The notes under the pieces were generated by a model, which was given only the letters and a program-made list of their open reading frames with translations, had not been told where the DNA came from and did no database searches. From assembly GCF_918797505.1 (NCBI RefSeq), contig NC_092797.1, positions 30,207,372-30,271,371 of the forward strand: 64,000 bases of DNA, given 5' to 3'. Position numbers and translations under genes: made by a program. The stretch comes from Bemisia tabaci (lineage: Eukaryota; Arthropoda; Insecta; Hemiptera; Aleyrodidae). Of this stretch, positions 11,412 through 23,525 are shown piece after piece. Position 1 is the first letter of the stretch. Each line of letters begins with the position of its first letter.

Positions 11412-11685
11412 CACGGAAAAAAAAGTGTCAGGGGTTATACCCTAAAATTGTGGTATACTACCCTTTGTTGGATGATACGGACATTTCCAATTAATTTTGG
11501 TAGCACCGCAACTCAAGTTGGGGTACTACCGACACATTTAGGCCGGTTAGTAACCTAATTTATCGGGATACTACCGCAATTAATTGGTATACTAACACAA
11601 TTAACAGGGGTATTACCACAATTAATTGGGAATTTCCATATCATCCAACAGTTGGGACTTAACCCCTACCTTTTTTTTCCGCGTG
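11412..11685. mobile_element. Full-length CACGG-family foldback element
   Basis: It is bounded by CACGGAAAAAAAAGTGTCAG and TTTTTTTTCCGCGTG. The interior is built of ACCNCAATTAATTG words in both orientations. Related copies are at 2093, 11686 and 62695. Its bases around 11510-11516 (CAACTCAAGTTGGGG) are the empty site for the insertion at 62797. Confidence 0.82.
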
Positions 11686-11854
11686 GAAGTATCGAAACTC
11701 AAGTTGAAGAAGTACCGCAAAATTTGGGTCGGTAACCTGATTTATTGGGGTTATACTACAATCAATCAGGGTTATACCACAATTAATTGGGGCACCACCA
11801 CAATTAATTGGAAACGCCCATATCATCCAACAACCTGTACCGTTCTTTTCCGTG
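11686..11854. mobile_element. Partial CACGG-family element
   Basis: This is a right-hand portion ending CATATCATCCAACAACC...TTTTCCGTG. It abuts the previous element directly, giving three adjacent CACGG-derived segments between 11082 and 11854. Confidence 0.7.
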
Positions 11855-12490
11855 TTGAGTTTATGATCTTTTTCAAAGTTAGGTGCAACCTTGAATGTAG
11901 TGTCCATAGGTACTCATTTTAGGGTTTTAGCAAAATGGTGACTTCCGCATATTTTCTCTTATAAGGCGTATTATAGGTATATTCTTTTAAGGTATCTTAC
12001 AAAATGTGTAGAGTCATACCGTTTGATAAAAGGCAAACAAAGGGCACTCGATACCTGTCAGATGTGTATGTTTCTCACCTGTAACAGAAAATCACAAAAA
12101 CATTAGCGTTTTATTTTGCATAATGGCGGTATTTAAACTATTGAAAGGTGTCGAAATTTGATGAAATTTTTGCTTTAAAAAGGAAGGACTGTAAGAATTG
12201 CCAAGAAACTTAGTAAAGAACTTTTATCTTGAAAGAGACATTGATATCTATGTTTAAAAATAATTCCTAGAAAATAGTTACATTAGTATAGTCATTGAAA
12301 TAAAATTGTAGAATAGTTACACAGTTTTGCAAATAAGTTTGGTTAAGACTTGTAACATCAAATATGTTGAATCATACTGAGATTATATTTGACACTTCTG
12401 TCGTTTAGAGAGTAACAATTGAAAAAAGAAAAAACCATAGAAAATTATAGCGTAAAAACTAGTAATTTTAACTGAGTTCAACACTACGAT
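11855..12490. other. AT-rich spacer
   Basis: No gene or repeat family recognised. Confidence 0.4.
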
Positions 12491-12569
12491 CAATTGGACG
12501 TATTCATGCCAACTGTGTTCCTCGCAAACCCTATGCGCGTAGTTCTTTAAGCATGAATGCGCCCAATCT
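12491..12569. repeat. Small TTGGACGT foldback, diverged
   Basis: The arms CAATTGGACGTATTCATGCC and GCATGAATGCGCCCAATC are imperfect inverted copies around a short loop. It belongs with copies at 33336, 41501, 42295 and 63709. Confidence 0.7.
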
Positions 12570-13367
12570 CGTTGGTATATTCTACCTTTCAAGTGTTTCG
12601 ATGATTTGAGCGAAAGGTTGCGTCCGACTTTTTTGAAGGAGTGGTAAACTGGCAAACTATTTATGATACGTGGAGAGTTTCCCGGATGCTATACTTGCAC
12701 CATACAAACGTTGATTTGAAAATTCTATGATGGGCATGGACTCCGCGACAACCGATAACACGTCCAATGTTTAAAAATCGGAATGAAAATGTTGGCAATT
12801 CTGTGAATAAGTTTTATGAGAGGCCGGAGTAACCGTACGCGGTTGTTAAATGTTATCGCACGTTTACTTCCTTATTCTGGACCAGGCTAAGATTTATTTA
12901 ATTAAATTTAAGATTTTTTTATATCTCTTAATTCGAGCAATCCAAAAGTATTGACCTCTTCTTCCATATTGTAGATGAGTTTCAACTTACTTTTCCATTT
13001 CGTCTAGTTCTCTTTTAAAAAACGGACACTAATTGAAACCTGTTTTCAAGATGATAGGTAACTTGGGGAAAACGTGGATATTTTAGCACCCATCGCCACG
13101 CTTAAAATTGTCATCTCTCTCGGATCATCTTTGTGGAACCGAAGTAATGAGAATCCCCGAGCTACGGTAGGAGGTTTTTTTCTGACCCTAGCCATTGATG
13201 AAGATTTTCAACGAGCTAGGAGTTGTCAAAATTATTTTATCTGCACAGACGTATGCTAAGGAAGAGAGAGGCATTTCTCCTTTAACTTACGAAATCTCAA
13301 AAAAAGAAGAAAAAAAGAGGCTAGAAAATTAGTAAAAAATTAGAGGTACCCATCTTCGTATTCAGAT
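12570..13367. other. AT-rich spacer
   Basis: No gene, RNA or repeat family recognised. Confidence 0.4.
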
Positions 13368-13497
13368 AAATCGTCGCCCCTCTGGCACAAGGACGTATTT
13401 TTATTTCAACATGCGCCCCGGAAAGCATAGACTTATACGGATCACAAGGCTCACATGAAAATTGAGATACGCCCTTACGTCAAAGGAGCGACGAAAT
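13368..13497. repeat. TCGTCGC foldback element
   Basis: The left arm contains AAATCGTCGCCCCTCTGGC and the right arm GATACGCCCTTACGTCAAAG...GCGACGAAAT. The middle has AAGGCTCACATG. A second copy lies at 36014-36135. Confidence 0.7.
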
Positions 13498-15415
13498 GCC
13501 AAGTCGTATAAAACAATGTTAAATAGAGCGTATTCGATACATCTAATAGGTGAGATTGTATCGATATCGATTGGTTCGAAACATAAACATAGCCTCAAAA
13601 GTCAATTTAGGAATCGGAAGAACGGGTCTTTTGTAACAGATGTTTTATTCTTTTGAGTACCAAATGCCAATGCGAAGTGAAATGTCAGGAATTTTCTCAT
13701 TTTCAGCTTTTCCAACTTAAATCCTAATGGTTCGGTTTGAGGTTATGTTCTATTGTTTTGAACCAAACTATACATCGACCCATTATCGAATACGGTCTAT
13801 AAAAACGTAGTTTGCGGAGCTCTCAATTTACCTCCTCAAAGAGGAAGGGAGCGTTAATTTCAGGTACGGCAAAAAATTGCTCATCTCCCAGGCTCAGGAA
13901 CAACCCCGACCTTCTCGGAGTCTTCAAAAATGACGAGAGTATCCCATGACATTTGAACGAGGACGTACGAGAAAGAGCTTGATGTTTGAATAGGACATCA
14001 GAAGGCGGGGCGGGGCAGCAAAGATTAGGGAAATAATGTTCCCGGAGATAAACAATGACAAGGGCATTAGTCCAATGATCCATATCCTTGCTCGGAGGCG
14101 CGGGCGAAGAGGTGCGGTGCGCCGCGGCGCAGCAGAAGGGAGGTGGCAGTGGGGGCGAAAAATAGGAGCAGATGCGAGATTGTGTACAGGCATAACGGTA
14201 CTGGGTCAGCTGATTCAACTATTAACCGGGCCTCCACCACGATGGAACGGCAAACGTATTGAGATGGTCTATTTCGAGTTACAATGAGCATGCCATGTCT
14301 CTCCGTTCGTTTGCTCCCGCGGATGGCTTTTAAATTGAGTTAAAAGATAATCAAGAAAATTCGAAGCTTCCTGTTGACGTTAAACATACTTATGTAGGTG
14401 ATGGTGATGCTTTGCACCGATTACCGATACTCTCCAAGTCCCAGCCCGCACCCGCAGCCTCTCTAAGGATACACGCCACACCACGCCACGGCTAGCTCTG
14501 CGTCCTGCGTTCAACACATTCTTCTAATGCAAGAGTTTCTCCTTTCCTTGTTTGTTTCTGCACGAGCAACTCCTCGTGCGCAGGCATGCTGATAGCGCCT
14601 GAGCACACGACGTGCCGCAACCTGGAGCACACCCAGCACTTACGATCATGGGTAATTTCGAGTGCTTTGTCCACTGAATTGGCAGTGTGATATTTGGTGC
14701 GGTTGAGTCATATCAGGTAGTGTACGTATGATAGAAATGGTATTTGTGCGTGCGTACTTTAAGGCATGATAAAATGTCGACCACTGGAGGAAAAGATTAG
14801 GATTATAGCCATCAGAACTTAGAAGTAATCATAGTGATGCACACTTGATTTTAAGTCAATTAGAGAAATGAAATATCGGTATGATAACCGTATTTACGAA
14901 CAATCTACACATCAATAAGACATGATTTTTAAAAAGTTAGAAATTTGTAAATCATGTAATAAAAAAAAACTATTTTTAAAAAATGAAAAATTAGCTCGAT
15001 ATTTCATCTCGTTTGAATGATACATTTTAGTCGGCCAATTGGCATTTCCAGGGTTAATCATCGGCAGAGAAAGAAAATACACTAATGAGAACTACAATGT
15101 GAATAATTTTTCGAGATCTATCAATTAATTTTTGATAATGATTCATCGCTCAATGATGACATTTTCAAGAAAAAAAACTGATGTGATGAAGACGGGAGGA
15201 TTCACATGATGAGGCAAAGAGAAGTTTTTCTAAGTGGGAAACAATGTATAAATTACTTCCAGAAATTTGCTCTTGATGCAATGATGTTCAGTCAAAAACA
15301 TCGGCACGTCTTTTTCCAATGATGCAAAAAGTGGGAAGCAGCAGATGGCAAAAAGTTTTCTTTCAAATAAAGACTAGGCACCACGCATATCCAGAGTGCT
15401 GAAATAGTTGCGCGT
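13498..15415. other. Long spacer without a recognisable gene
   Basis: Apparently unique sequence with a modest GC- and CpG-rich patch around 14090-14160. Short frames overlap on both strands there and none has splice or family support. Confidence 0.4.
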
Positions 15416-16347
15416 CCCTGGTAAAAATTGGCGATAGGAGCTGCGTTTCAAAATACCATAGGGGTTCTTGAGGCAAACTGAAGAAGGCGACAGAAAATCA
15501 TATAGTTGGCTGTAGAAAGTGTAAAAAATCATACGGCTGGGCTACACGAAGCGATAAAAAATTATACAGCCGGGCTATAGTTCCTATCGCCGGTCTTTAC
15601 ACTTGATCGCCTGGCTGTTGCTTTTTCGCCATCAGCTATAAAGGACTATAAGAAATTGAGTAGAAATTCGTGTGCTTTGTAAATCCTTAAGTTTGTACGG
15701 AATCACCTTAATATTTACAAAACGCACATTATTTTTTTTCATCAATTAAAATGAGAATAATCCACACAGAGTTTGCAAACATTTCAAAGTCATGAGTTGA
15801 AAAACGCTGACTCCACGAGATAAAATATTAGAGCCTAACACAAAGCGGAGCGGCGGCGCACTGGCGCCTACAAACCTAACAGGGATACTTCACGCATCGC
15901 GCAATGCGTGAAGTATCCCTGTTAGGTTTGTAGGCGCCAATGCGCGTTTCGCGCTGGCTGCCGTCGCGCCGCGCCGCAGAGTGCCACGGCGCTTGAAGCA
16001 ACTATTTCACACTAAAGGTATTGCACAGTATCATACGAAATTGAAGGAGCTCCAACATATTAGGAATGGCAGGCAGCCTTCAAAAGTACGGAGCTTTCCT
16101 CGCAAAATAAATCAAGATACTACGGCCCAAAAAGAGAGCGGTATTCCAAAAACTCACTAAGTCCTAGCATCCGTAATTAGTAACGTTTAGCATACACTTT
16201 ATCGCCAGGCTGTTGCTTAATCGCCATCGGCTATAAAAGGCTATAAGGAATTGTGTTGCCGGCTATAGAAGCTACTGGAAATCTTACAGCCGGCTGTAGG
16301 TCTATGGTATTTTGGAACACAGATTCTACGGCCAATTTTTACCAGGG
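15416..16347. mobile_element. 930-bp foldback element with CCCTGGTAAAAATTGG ends
   Basis: The termini CCCTGGTAAAAATTGG and CCAATTTTTACCAGGG are perfect inverted copies, and similarity continues inward (TTCAAAATACCATAG against CTATGGTATTTTGGAA). The flanks share GT (15414-15415, 16348-16349), a possible 2-bp TSD. Internal direct repeats CGCC(T/A)GGCTGTTGCTT occur near 15610 and 16203. The centre holds the hairpin at 15862-15939. No protein is encoded. Confidence 0.8.
15862..15939. repeat. Perfect 36-bp hairpin
   Basis: The arm 15862-15897, beginning TGGCGCCTACAAACCTAAC, is the exact complement of 15904-15939, with six loop bases between them. The right arm resembles one unit of the 79-bp arrays at 3385 and 58493 (AATGCGTGAAGTAT and TTGTAGGCGC). 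The transcribed form would be a very stable stem. Confidence 0.92.
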
Positions 16348-17049
16348 GTTACTGAATCACTTGCGTTCAAGGCTGTTTATGTAAGTCAAACGTTTAAAAC
16401 GTGACTTAATCACGAATGCGCTTTCTTCTAAGAGATGTCTCCTGAAAAATAATAATGATACGGCACTTGCGAATTAACATGGACTGTTCTAACAAGTAGA
16501 CTTTGTCTCCTTGAGCTCTCACGAGAGATGCTGATAATCGCTTCGAATTAAATAGGATGAAACTACTGTTTATAGTAACAGGTTAATGATACAAAGTAAG
16601 TCGGACTCATGTGTGCAAACGTTTTCTAGTGCACGCAAGAGAGATCTGATCACAAACGCTAGATTAAGATGAAAAAAAACCTGCACAGTCAAAACTTACA
16701 TAAGCAACTGTATTTTTCTCTTGTTACTTATTAATTTTTTCAGCATTAACTTCACCTTGTATCACAAATCATAATCAAGTATTCTACAATTTTTTCTGCG
16801 AGGAATTTTACCAAGATTTAAAAAATGTAATGTCATCATTGCTTTACCTCTGATTGCACTACCAGTTCGGTTGCACACGCGTACCTCATCCGTTGATTTT
16901 TTTTTTTAACAAATAAAAAAAAAAGAAAAGTGAGATTAAAACTCCACTACCACAGATGTTACCACAAGGCCATTTTATAAATCGGTCAGCTTTTTTTGTG
17001 GCAGACTAGGGTTTTACATTTTTACAACTCCCGCCATGTATTTTGTACT
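16348..17049. other. AT-rich spacer
   Basis: No gene or element recognised. Confidence 0.4.
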
Positions 17050-17415
17050 AAGATGCATAAGATAAAACGGAAAAACCGAGGAAAAAGTGGAGGAAGAAAG
17101 GGAATAAGAAAAACTTAAAGAACAGGCGGTAAAAAAAGGAGAGGGAAGGATAAAGAGGAGGAGAAAAGATGAAGAATAATAATTAAGGGAGTTAGAAGAA
17201 AATATGGAAGAAGAAGAAAAAGAGGGAAAATATACAAAAGAAGAAGGAGAAGAAGATCAAGGAAAGGGAGAAAGGGGAAGAATCAAAAAAAGAAGAGGAA
17301 AAGAGGGAAGTGGAAGAGGAAGAGAGGAAGAAATTCGCAAGAGTATGAATTTGTTATCTTCATCTTTTCCTTCTCCTCCTCATTTCTTCTGCTTTTCTTC
17401 TTCTTCATCCTTTTA
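17050..17415. repeat. Purine tract facing a pyrimidine tract
   Basis: Bases 17050-17345 are dominated by GAA, GGA and AAG words. Bases 17355-17415 are dominated by TTC and TCC. The two could fold back on each other. The lysine/glutamate-rich frame across the purine part is a composition artefact. Confidence 0.8.
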
Positions 17416-17419
17416 TATT

Positions 17420-17674
17420 CTGCCGTGCTAAGGAAGAACGCCGTATAAACATTTGAGAGTTGCCAAATTTCCTTCCATACAATGTTTATTTTTTAAAATG
17501 TTCATGACTATTCTTCCTTGAAATTTTCAGACGTTTTAGATCAAATTACAAACAAAATTATCTGCAAAATTGGTAGACAATAATTCAAAAATTTTCCTGA
17601 AAATTAGTGATTTGCCAGGGGAAATTTGGCAACGCCTAAAGGCTCCGACGTCGTTCTTCCTTACAGCCCGGCAG
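17420..17674. mobile_element. CTGCCG-family MITE, TSD TATT
   Basis: It begins CTGCCGTGCTAAGGAAGAAC and ends CCTTACAGCCCGGCAG. The flanking 4-bp duplication TATT lies at 17416-17419 and 17675-17678. The length is 255 bp. It sits directly after the pyrimidine tract. Confidence 0.93.
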
Positions 17675-17678
17675 TATT

Positions 17679-18339
17679 CCTCTCTGCCTCCAATCCGCCG
17701 GACGAGGGCTCGGACGATTATTAGATTGTTAAGAGAAGGTTCACTATATCAGAAATGCATGATGGAAAAATGAACTACTAAGTAGCGAGCGTGAGAAGGT
17801 TGGTAGCTATGGAAACACGAAGGCGTCAACGCCCTGACCTGCCACAACACGAGACGACGGCGGCGGGGCGGCATCTCTGAGCTTCGCACTAATGCTCTGG
17901 TGGTAATGACCTTGTGCAGAGACACGTCAATGTATCGGAGAGTGACTAAGCCACAGATCAATAATAATTAAAACCATTCAAACATATTCTCGCATTCTTC
18001 GCCGAGCACATAGACAGCTGCGCCCGCTCCACGCAAGCTCCGTGCGGGGAGGATCAACGCGCGAAGCGATGGGACGGGCGTTATTTGCTCAACGTCTAAC
18101 TATGGCTTCCTTCAAAGTTGCAGTTTCGAGCCCCGGGCCCTAAACCCCTCTCCTACAAATCACACATTTGTCTGGAAACTTTTCGCCACCTCCAGCCGTA
18201 GTGCATTACAAATGACGTTCTAGGACTTAGTGGGCCCTCCTTCCTCCAACCCTTGGAAGGTTGAGGGGATGCATCATCAGATAGGGTGGAAACTGAGGCG
18301 CACCATAAGATGCACCCTCGTCAAAAATCCACGCACGAT
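17679..18339. other. Spacer without a recognisable gene
   Basis: No family or exon recognised. Confidence 0.4.
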
Positions 18340-18595
18340 CAGGGTGTCTACGAGTCCGGAATTTCCGGAAAGTCCGGATATAGTACTGATTTTTTAAAGG
18401 CGGTCCGGAAGTACTAAAAAAGTGCGGAATTTCGCGAGAAGGTCCGGAATTTTTGCCATTTTTGTCGCAATTCGAGCGAGAAGTTCAGATTTTTGGAAAT
18501 TTTCGAATTTCGTTAATTGGAGGCACTGAAAAAGCACTGCATTTCTCTAAGGAGGAAGTAGTCAATTTCTTGGGAATGGATTGAAGATTGGAGCA
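18340..18595. mobile_element. CAGGGTGTCTAC element, truncated
   Basis: It starts CAGGGTGTCTACGAGTCCGG and matches the reverse complement of 7016-7286 through TTCTTGGGAATG. It then diverges before the other terminus. Confidence 0.78.
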
Positions 18596-21500
18596 AAGTA
18601 GACATTTTTACTTTCTCGCTCCCCTAGGGTACATGAAGTATTGTCATCTTCCAAGAAAAAAAAGAAAGAAACAGAAAAAAGGCTGAAATTTCATCATTTT
18701 AAGACGTTTTAAGGTCCCTAGTCAAAATAACCATATTTGAAAAAGTATGTGCCCGTCCGACCGGCGTCCCCCAAATTTATCTACAGCGATACCTCAGGCG
18801 TCAAACGATTTTGGGGTGCGCTAAAATTTGGGGGAGGGTGGTTGGGGGCCCAATCCGATTCTCAGCAAAATCACACGAAAAAGCTCATTCTGAAGGCTAT
18901 AAATTTTGAAAAATGCCTTTAATTCTTTTAAAGTGGGCATCATGCACAACACATGGGTCATTAATTTAAGTTCCTAAAAATCTTTGGACTAAACTTGAAG
19001 GGAAAACGAAAATTGAAGGGATACGGGTCACATGGCGAGGGCACTTTTTTTTATTCACTGAGAGCTGAAATAGCTCCTGAGAGCCTATACCTGACGGAGC
19101 CAGCCAGTGAGAAAGCGGCACAGATTTCGTGCTTACTGAAAGGATACAGAAACACTGCCTATCCTCAGTACGCTCTATATAAAAGTGCTTTTCTGGGCGA
19201 CACTATGAGCACGCGTGAGGTGGCTCAGGCGTGAGATCCAATTTAACAACTCATGGCACCGTTTCACGCCACGCCAGCTATTTACGAGCAGGAACGACAC
19301 GTTTTGGGCTTTTGTTACACCTGCAATTCGGTTCAATGACCTCCCATAACCAACCTCACTCAGGTGCCCACGATAATTAATAACTGAATAATCGGAAAAG
19401 ACTTGAGCTATTATCCAAACGTCTCTCTCTCATACGCTTTGCTTTCCAGCTTCTACCGCAAGATCTAATCGCATAGACCTTCGAATAACGGTAAGCAAAA
19501 ATAAATAATGAATGAGTCCTCTTCAAACGTAGACGCTATAGACCCAGGGGACCATTTTTAAGAGAAAAAAAAATCTGGGTCCATGAACTCTCTCACCAAA
19601 CTGGGTGCCTGCACGGATCGAGGTGTTGTTCTCTCTTCCGTCTTCTCTTTTTTTTTCTTCTTCTTCTTCTTCATGCGGCATTTCTTCCGTCTCCCGGTGT
19701 TATCTTCATAACTCCCTCTCCTTCGATTTATTTTTTCTGTTTTTGACTCACACTGTCTGGAGGAAACCGTTAATGCAATTCATTGGACGCAAACAATTCC
19801 ACATACTTACGGGATCGAAATAGAAAGAAGGAACCAGATTATATCAAGAAGTATCGAGCATGCATAAAGAGGAAGAAATAGAGACTTACAAATGCTAAAT
19901 TCAAATCGTATTTTTGATTGACTAATATTTTAGCAGGACCGGTCTACGGTTTCTTTAAGATTTCAATTTGATTTTCGGAGTTCCCAAGGACTGAATTTTT
20001 TTTCAATTCGACTGATATGATGATTTTTATTCGACCTCTTCTTCTAGTGAGCTGTTGAGCATTCTTAGAAAAATATTCTCGTGTGCAAAGAAAAAAGTTT
20101 TTGTTTCACATTTGATTATCAGGACTCATAAATATTATACGCCCAAGTGGTTTATTTTGTAACTGCAACTAACTTACACGACTCCAAGTTTTCCGCTAAA
20201 CGTGCATGATAGCAATTGGCTTGAGAAATGAGGCTTTTAAATTTTATAGTTGGTCATTCCATTTTCCAAAACTTTTTTTCGATCTTTTTTTCTTCTACAG
20301 AAAAGTAATTCTAGGCTCTTGTGTGAGAGGCTGCTCTCATGAAAAAAAACGAGATAACATGTTTAAGACTAAACGATTCATTTGAATTTTGCGTTAATTT
20401 TTGAGATTTAGTCGCGTTTTAAATCCTCTCACGTGATAAAAAAAAGAAGAAAAAAACGCAAAAAAAATTGCGTTGTTCTGTTTTTGCATTGCTGATAGTC
20501 TGTTCCAAATACCTTTTGTGAGGCTCTATTTTTCATCAATCGATACTGCAGTGAGCCTACTGAGCTCCGCATAACGTTACCATTATTTTAAGAGACTGAG
20601 CATGAACTACTTTTGTGTGAAACCCGGGTCGATCAATCTCAGAGCACAGCAACAAATTATAGGCAGAAGTTTTTGCCCCGGGTGAAAAACTGTCGAGAAG
20701 CCGGTGGACTCCCCCCAAAAAAACGGTTCGATAAGAATACGCACGGTGTGTGCGGGTTCAATTTTACCATGCAATTCTGACCGACTTTGATTTCTCTTTT
20801 GCATGCTGTCTACTTTCTTTTTGAAAGCTCTTTCGTCGAAGTATCGGCTGGCTGCGACGTAGTTTCAGTCGCTTGCCTCAAGCTCTCACTCTCTTCCCCC
20901 TCCCCCCATCTCCTGTTACCCTCTACCAAAGTAAGTGCATTTTCTATTGAATGGGATAGTGGCCACGATTTTACTAATAATTTTTCAGCGCTACTGCAGT
21001 AATGAGACTTTGAACGCTTCCAACCTGTAGTGGTCATTGAGGCATTGAATTGAAATGGGGAAAATTAAAACAGATGATATTTACGTCCATTTGGCAGATT
21101 AGATGTCACCTAGAGTGCATATACTGGGAGAATGGTGCCTTGTCTGTTCTGCTCTCTGATTGGTTCAAAAATTTTAGGCTTTTCATAGGGATTTTACTGA
21201 TCAATAAAAACAAACCATATCGAAATGAATTCATTAGACCGAGGACGAATTGAATGATACTCATAGATTATTCTGCTGATGTTATGTTAGTGTAAAGTTG
21301 AAATGATCTTTGATTAAAAAATTTACCAATTTTAACGGATTTAAAATTATAAAGAGCCGGACAATTTATTTATCTCATTCATCATTCCTTTTTATTTATA
21401 TTTTAGGTTTAATTTCCTTTCGTTTTTTTTTTCTTTCTGCAAAAATATCCATCAAAGTTAGTTTAGAACTTGGAACAGAGGTAAGAAAGTAGTAAATCCT

Positions 21501-22930
21501 AGTGTGATATGAATCTTGGTATCCCCCAATCTCCTTCGCTTCGTCCTTTATATGACTCATCGCGCAAGGATGGCAATTTTGGAACTTTACTTTTCCATCC
21601 TCAGATCTTCAAAGTTTCTGCGTTCACAGGTCGCGGACGCATCAATCAATAAAAATACACGTAAAAAATTTGTAAAAAAAAAACTTCTACCAATTTCTTA
21701 CGTTTATTTTCATTCATTGACAATCCGCGACACGTGAACCCAGATACTCTAAAAACCTAAGAATGGAAGCGTGAAGTTGTAAAATGCGCATCGTCGCGTG
21801 AAAAGCCGTGAGGCTGAAGCAAAGGAGATCAGGATACAAAGGTACATAAGGACACATTCAAGTATGCCCGAAAGGGAAACTGCCTAAATTAGAAAATCCT
21901 ACTTACACCCAGAACTGCGGTACCTTCTTACATATATTTGTTTTACCTTGGGCCGAAATAGGAGCGAGGAGGTTACCATGAACACTTGAACTCTACTGCC
22001 AATCTAAGAGTGGTACCTTTTTTCTGAAGTAAACGGGTTAAGATGGGAGTACTCTCCCCGTGTAGGTACTCTAGTGCGAAAGTTTTGACGATTGCACGTT
22101 ACTGACGAACGCACGCTCATTTTTCTGTGAGGTAGTAGGGGCCGAATTTTGTCAGGATCCATTAATCCAAACTGCATCAGAAGCTACGGGCCGGATTTAA
22201 TTGCGGTCGAGAATCGTCCTAACTTAAGAACGGTGGAGGGCCGAGGAACCGACAAAATTCGGTCCCAGAACTTGAGGAAGTTGGCGAGGAGACACGCGTC
22301 TCAGCAAAATATCCGAGTTAAAGCTCCAGTCCCGAGACACACGTTGTCGGAGACCTGAGTCAGGTTTGCAAGGCTCACACGTGACAGATGATCGTCGATC
22401 AATGCTGGTAACGATATGAGGTAACAAAGCTCTGACTTTAGTTGCTCATCCGTTATACGGCGAAGTGCTCGACGCTGCGGAATAGGGGGAGGGAGGGGCT
22501 TGGAAATGATAAGTTATCATGAATGATTCCTAGATTATAAACTGGCGCACGGTGGCGGAGGAACGAATCAAAAGCGATGCTAATGCCCGGAGGAATTGCG
22601 TCACTGGGAGCGAGCAGAGGCACATAGTAGTCATGATGGCGGCCGGTGCGGCGCTCTATGAGGCGAAGGCCGTGGCTTTTTAGTGTTAATTCGCCGTGTA
22701 AATGAGCTATAGTGAGCTGTTTACGCAGGGAAACGTAACCTTGGTCAGGCTCCACCCTTCTTGACCAGACCATTCATGCTGCAACACGGGGCGCCTGCCG
22801 CCCAACTCACCAATTACCGCAACCATGGGCAACCTATACTCTGCCGGTTCTTTATTCCTCTATTTATTTCTTAACCCAGGAGTCAAATCAGTCTTTCATT
22901 CTAACTACATACTACATTCGATTTTAATTC
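18596..22930. other. 4.3-kb spacer, no gene recognised
   Basis: Mostly AT-rich unique sequence. The only structure noticed is a 15-bp inverted pair, GGCCGAATTTTGTC near 22140 and GACAAAATTCGG near 22250. Short open frames lack splice or family support. Confidence 0.4.
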
Positions 22931-22934
22931 TATC

Positions 22935-23525
22935 GCTGTCACTTCTTTTCCTCCTGCTAGCTGCATCATCTTTTTCTTCTTCATCATCTTCCTCTCCTTC
23001 TCTTTCTTCTTCTACGTCATCATCGCCTTCCTCTTCTTCGTTTCTTCTTCTCCTCCTTTACATCCTTCTTCATCTTAATCTTCATCCTCTTCATCCTCTT
23101 CATCTTCTTCATCCTCTTCATTTTCTTCTTCTTCTTCTTCTTCTTCACCATCTTCCTCTTCTTCGTTTCTTCCTCTTCTTCATTTCTTTCTTCTTCTTCA
23201 TCATTTCCTTCTTCTTCTTCATCATCATCAATATCATCTTCCTGATCTTTTTTTCTTCCTATTCTCCTTTTCCACCTTCTTCTTCTTCCTCTTCTTAATC
23301 TTCTGCTTCTCCTCAGTCTCCTTCTCCATCTTCCTCTCCTCAGTCCTCTTCTTTATCTTCTCCTCCTAGGTCTTCTTCTTCTTCTCCATCTTCTTCTCCT
23401 CAGTCTTCTTCTTCATCTCCTTCTCCTCTTTTTCCTTCTTCATCATCATCATCTACTTCTTCTTTTTCCTTCCTTCTTCTTTTTCGTTCTCTCCTTCTTC
23501 TTTTAGTTTTCTTTCATTTCCCTGA
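22935..23525 (+). repeat. Pyrimidine-rich low-complexity tract
   Basis: Nearly 600 bp of TTC, TCC and CTT words with occasional CAT. The serine/leucine/phenylalanine-rich open frame over 22825-23298 is an artefact of this composition. A long homopyrimidine strand of this kind can adopt triplex structure. Confidence 0.92.

Noticed and set aside
17204..17431. Lys/Glu/Gly-rich open frame
   Set aside because: It is the translation of the purine tract, with no motif and no splice signals.
22050..22075. GTAGGTACTCTA resembling one end of the TAGAGTACC element
   Set aside because: Only about 12 bases match and no second terminus or 8-bp duplication was found.
22825..23298. 157-codon plus-strand open frame rich in Ser, Leu and Phe
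   Set aside because: It is the translation of the pyrimidine-rich tract. Composition explains the lack of stops.
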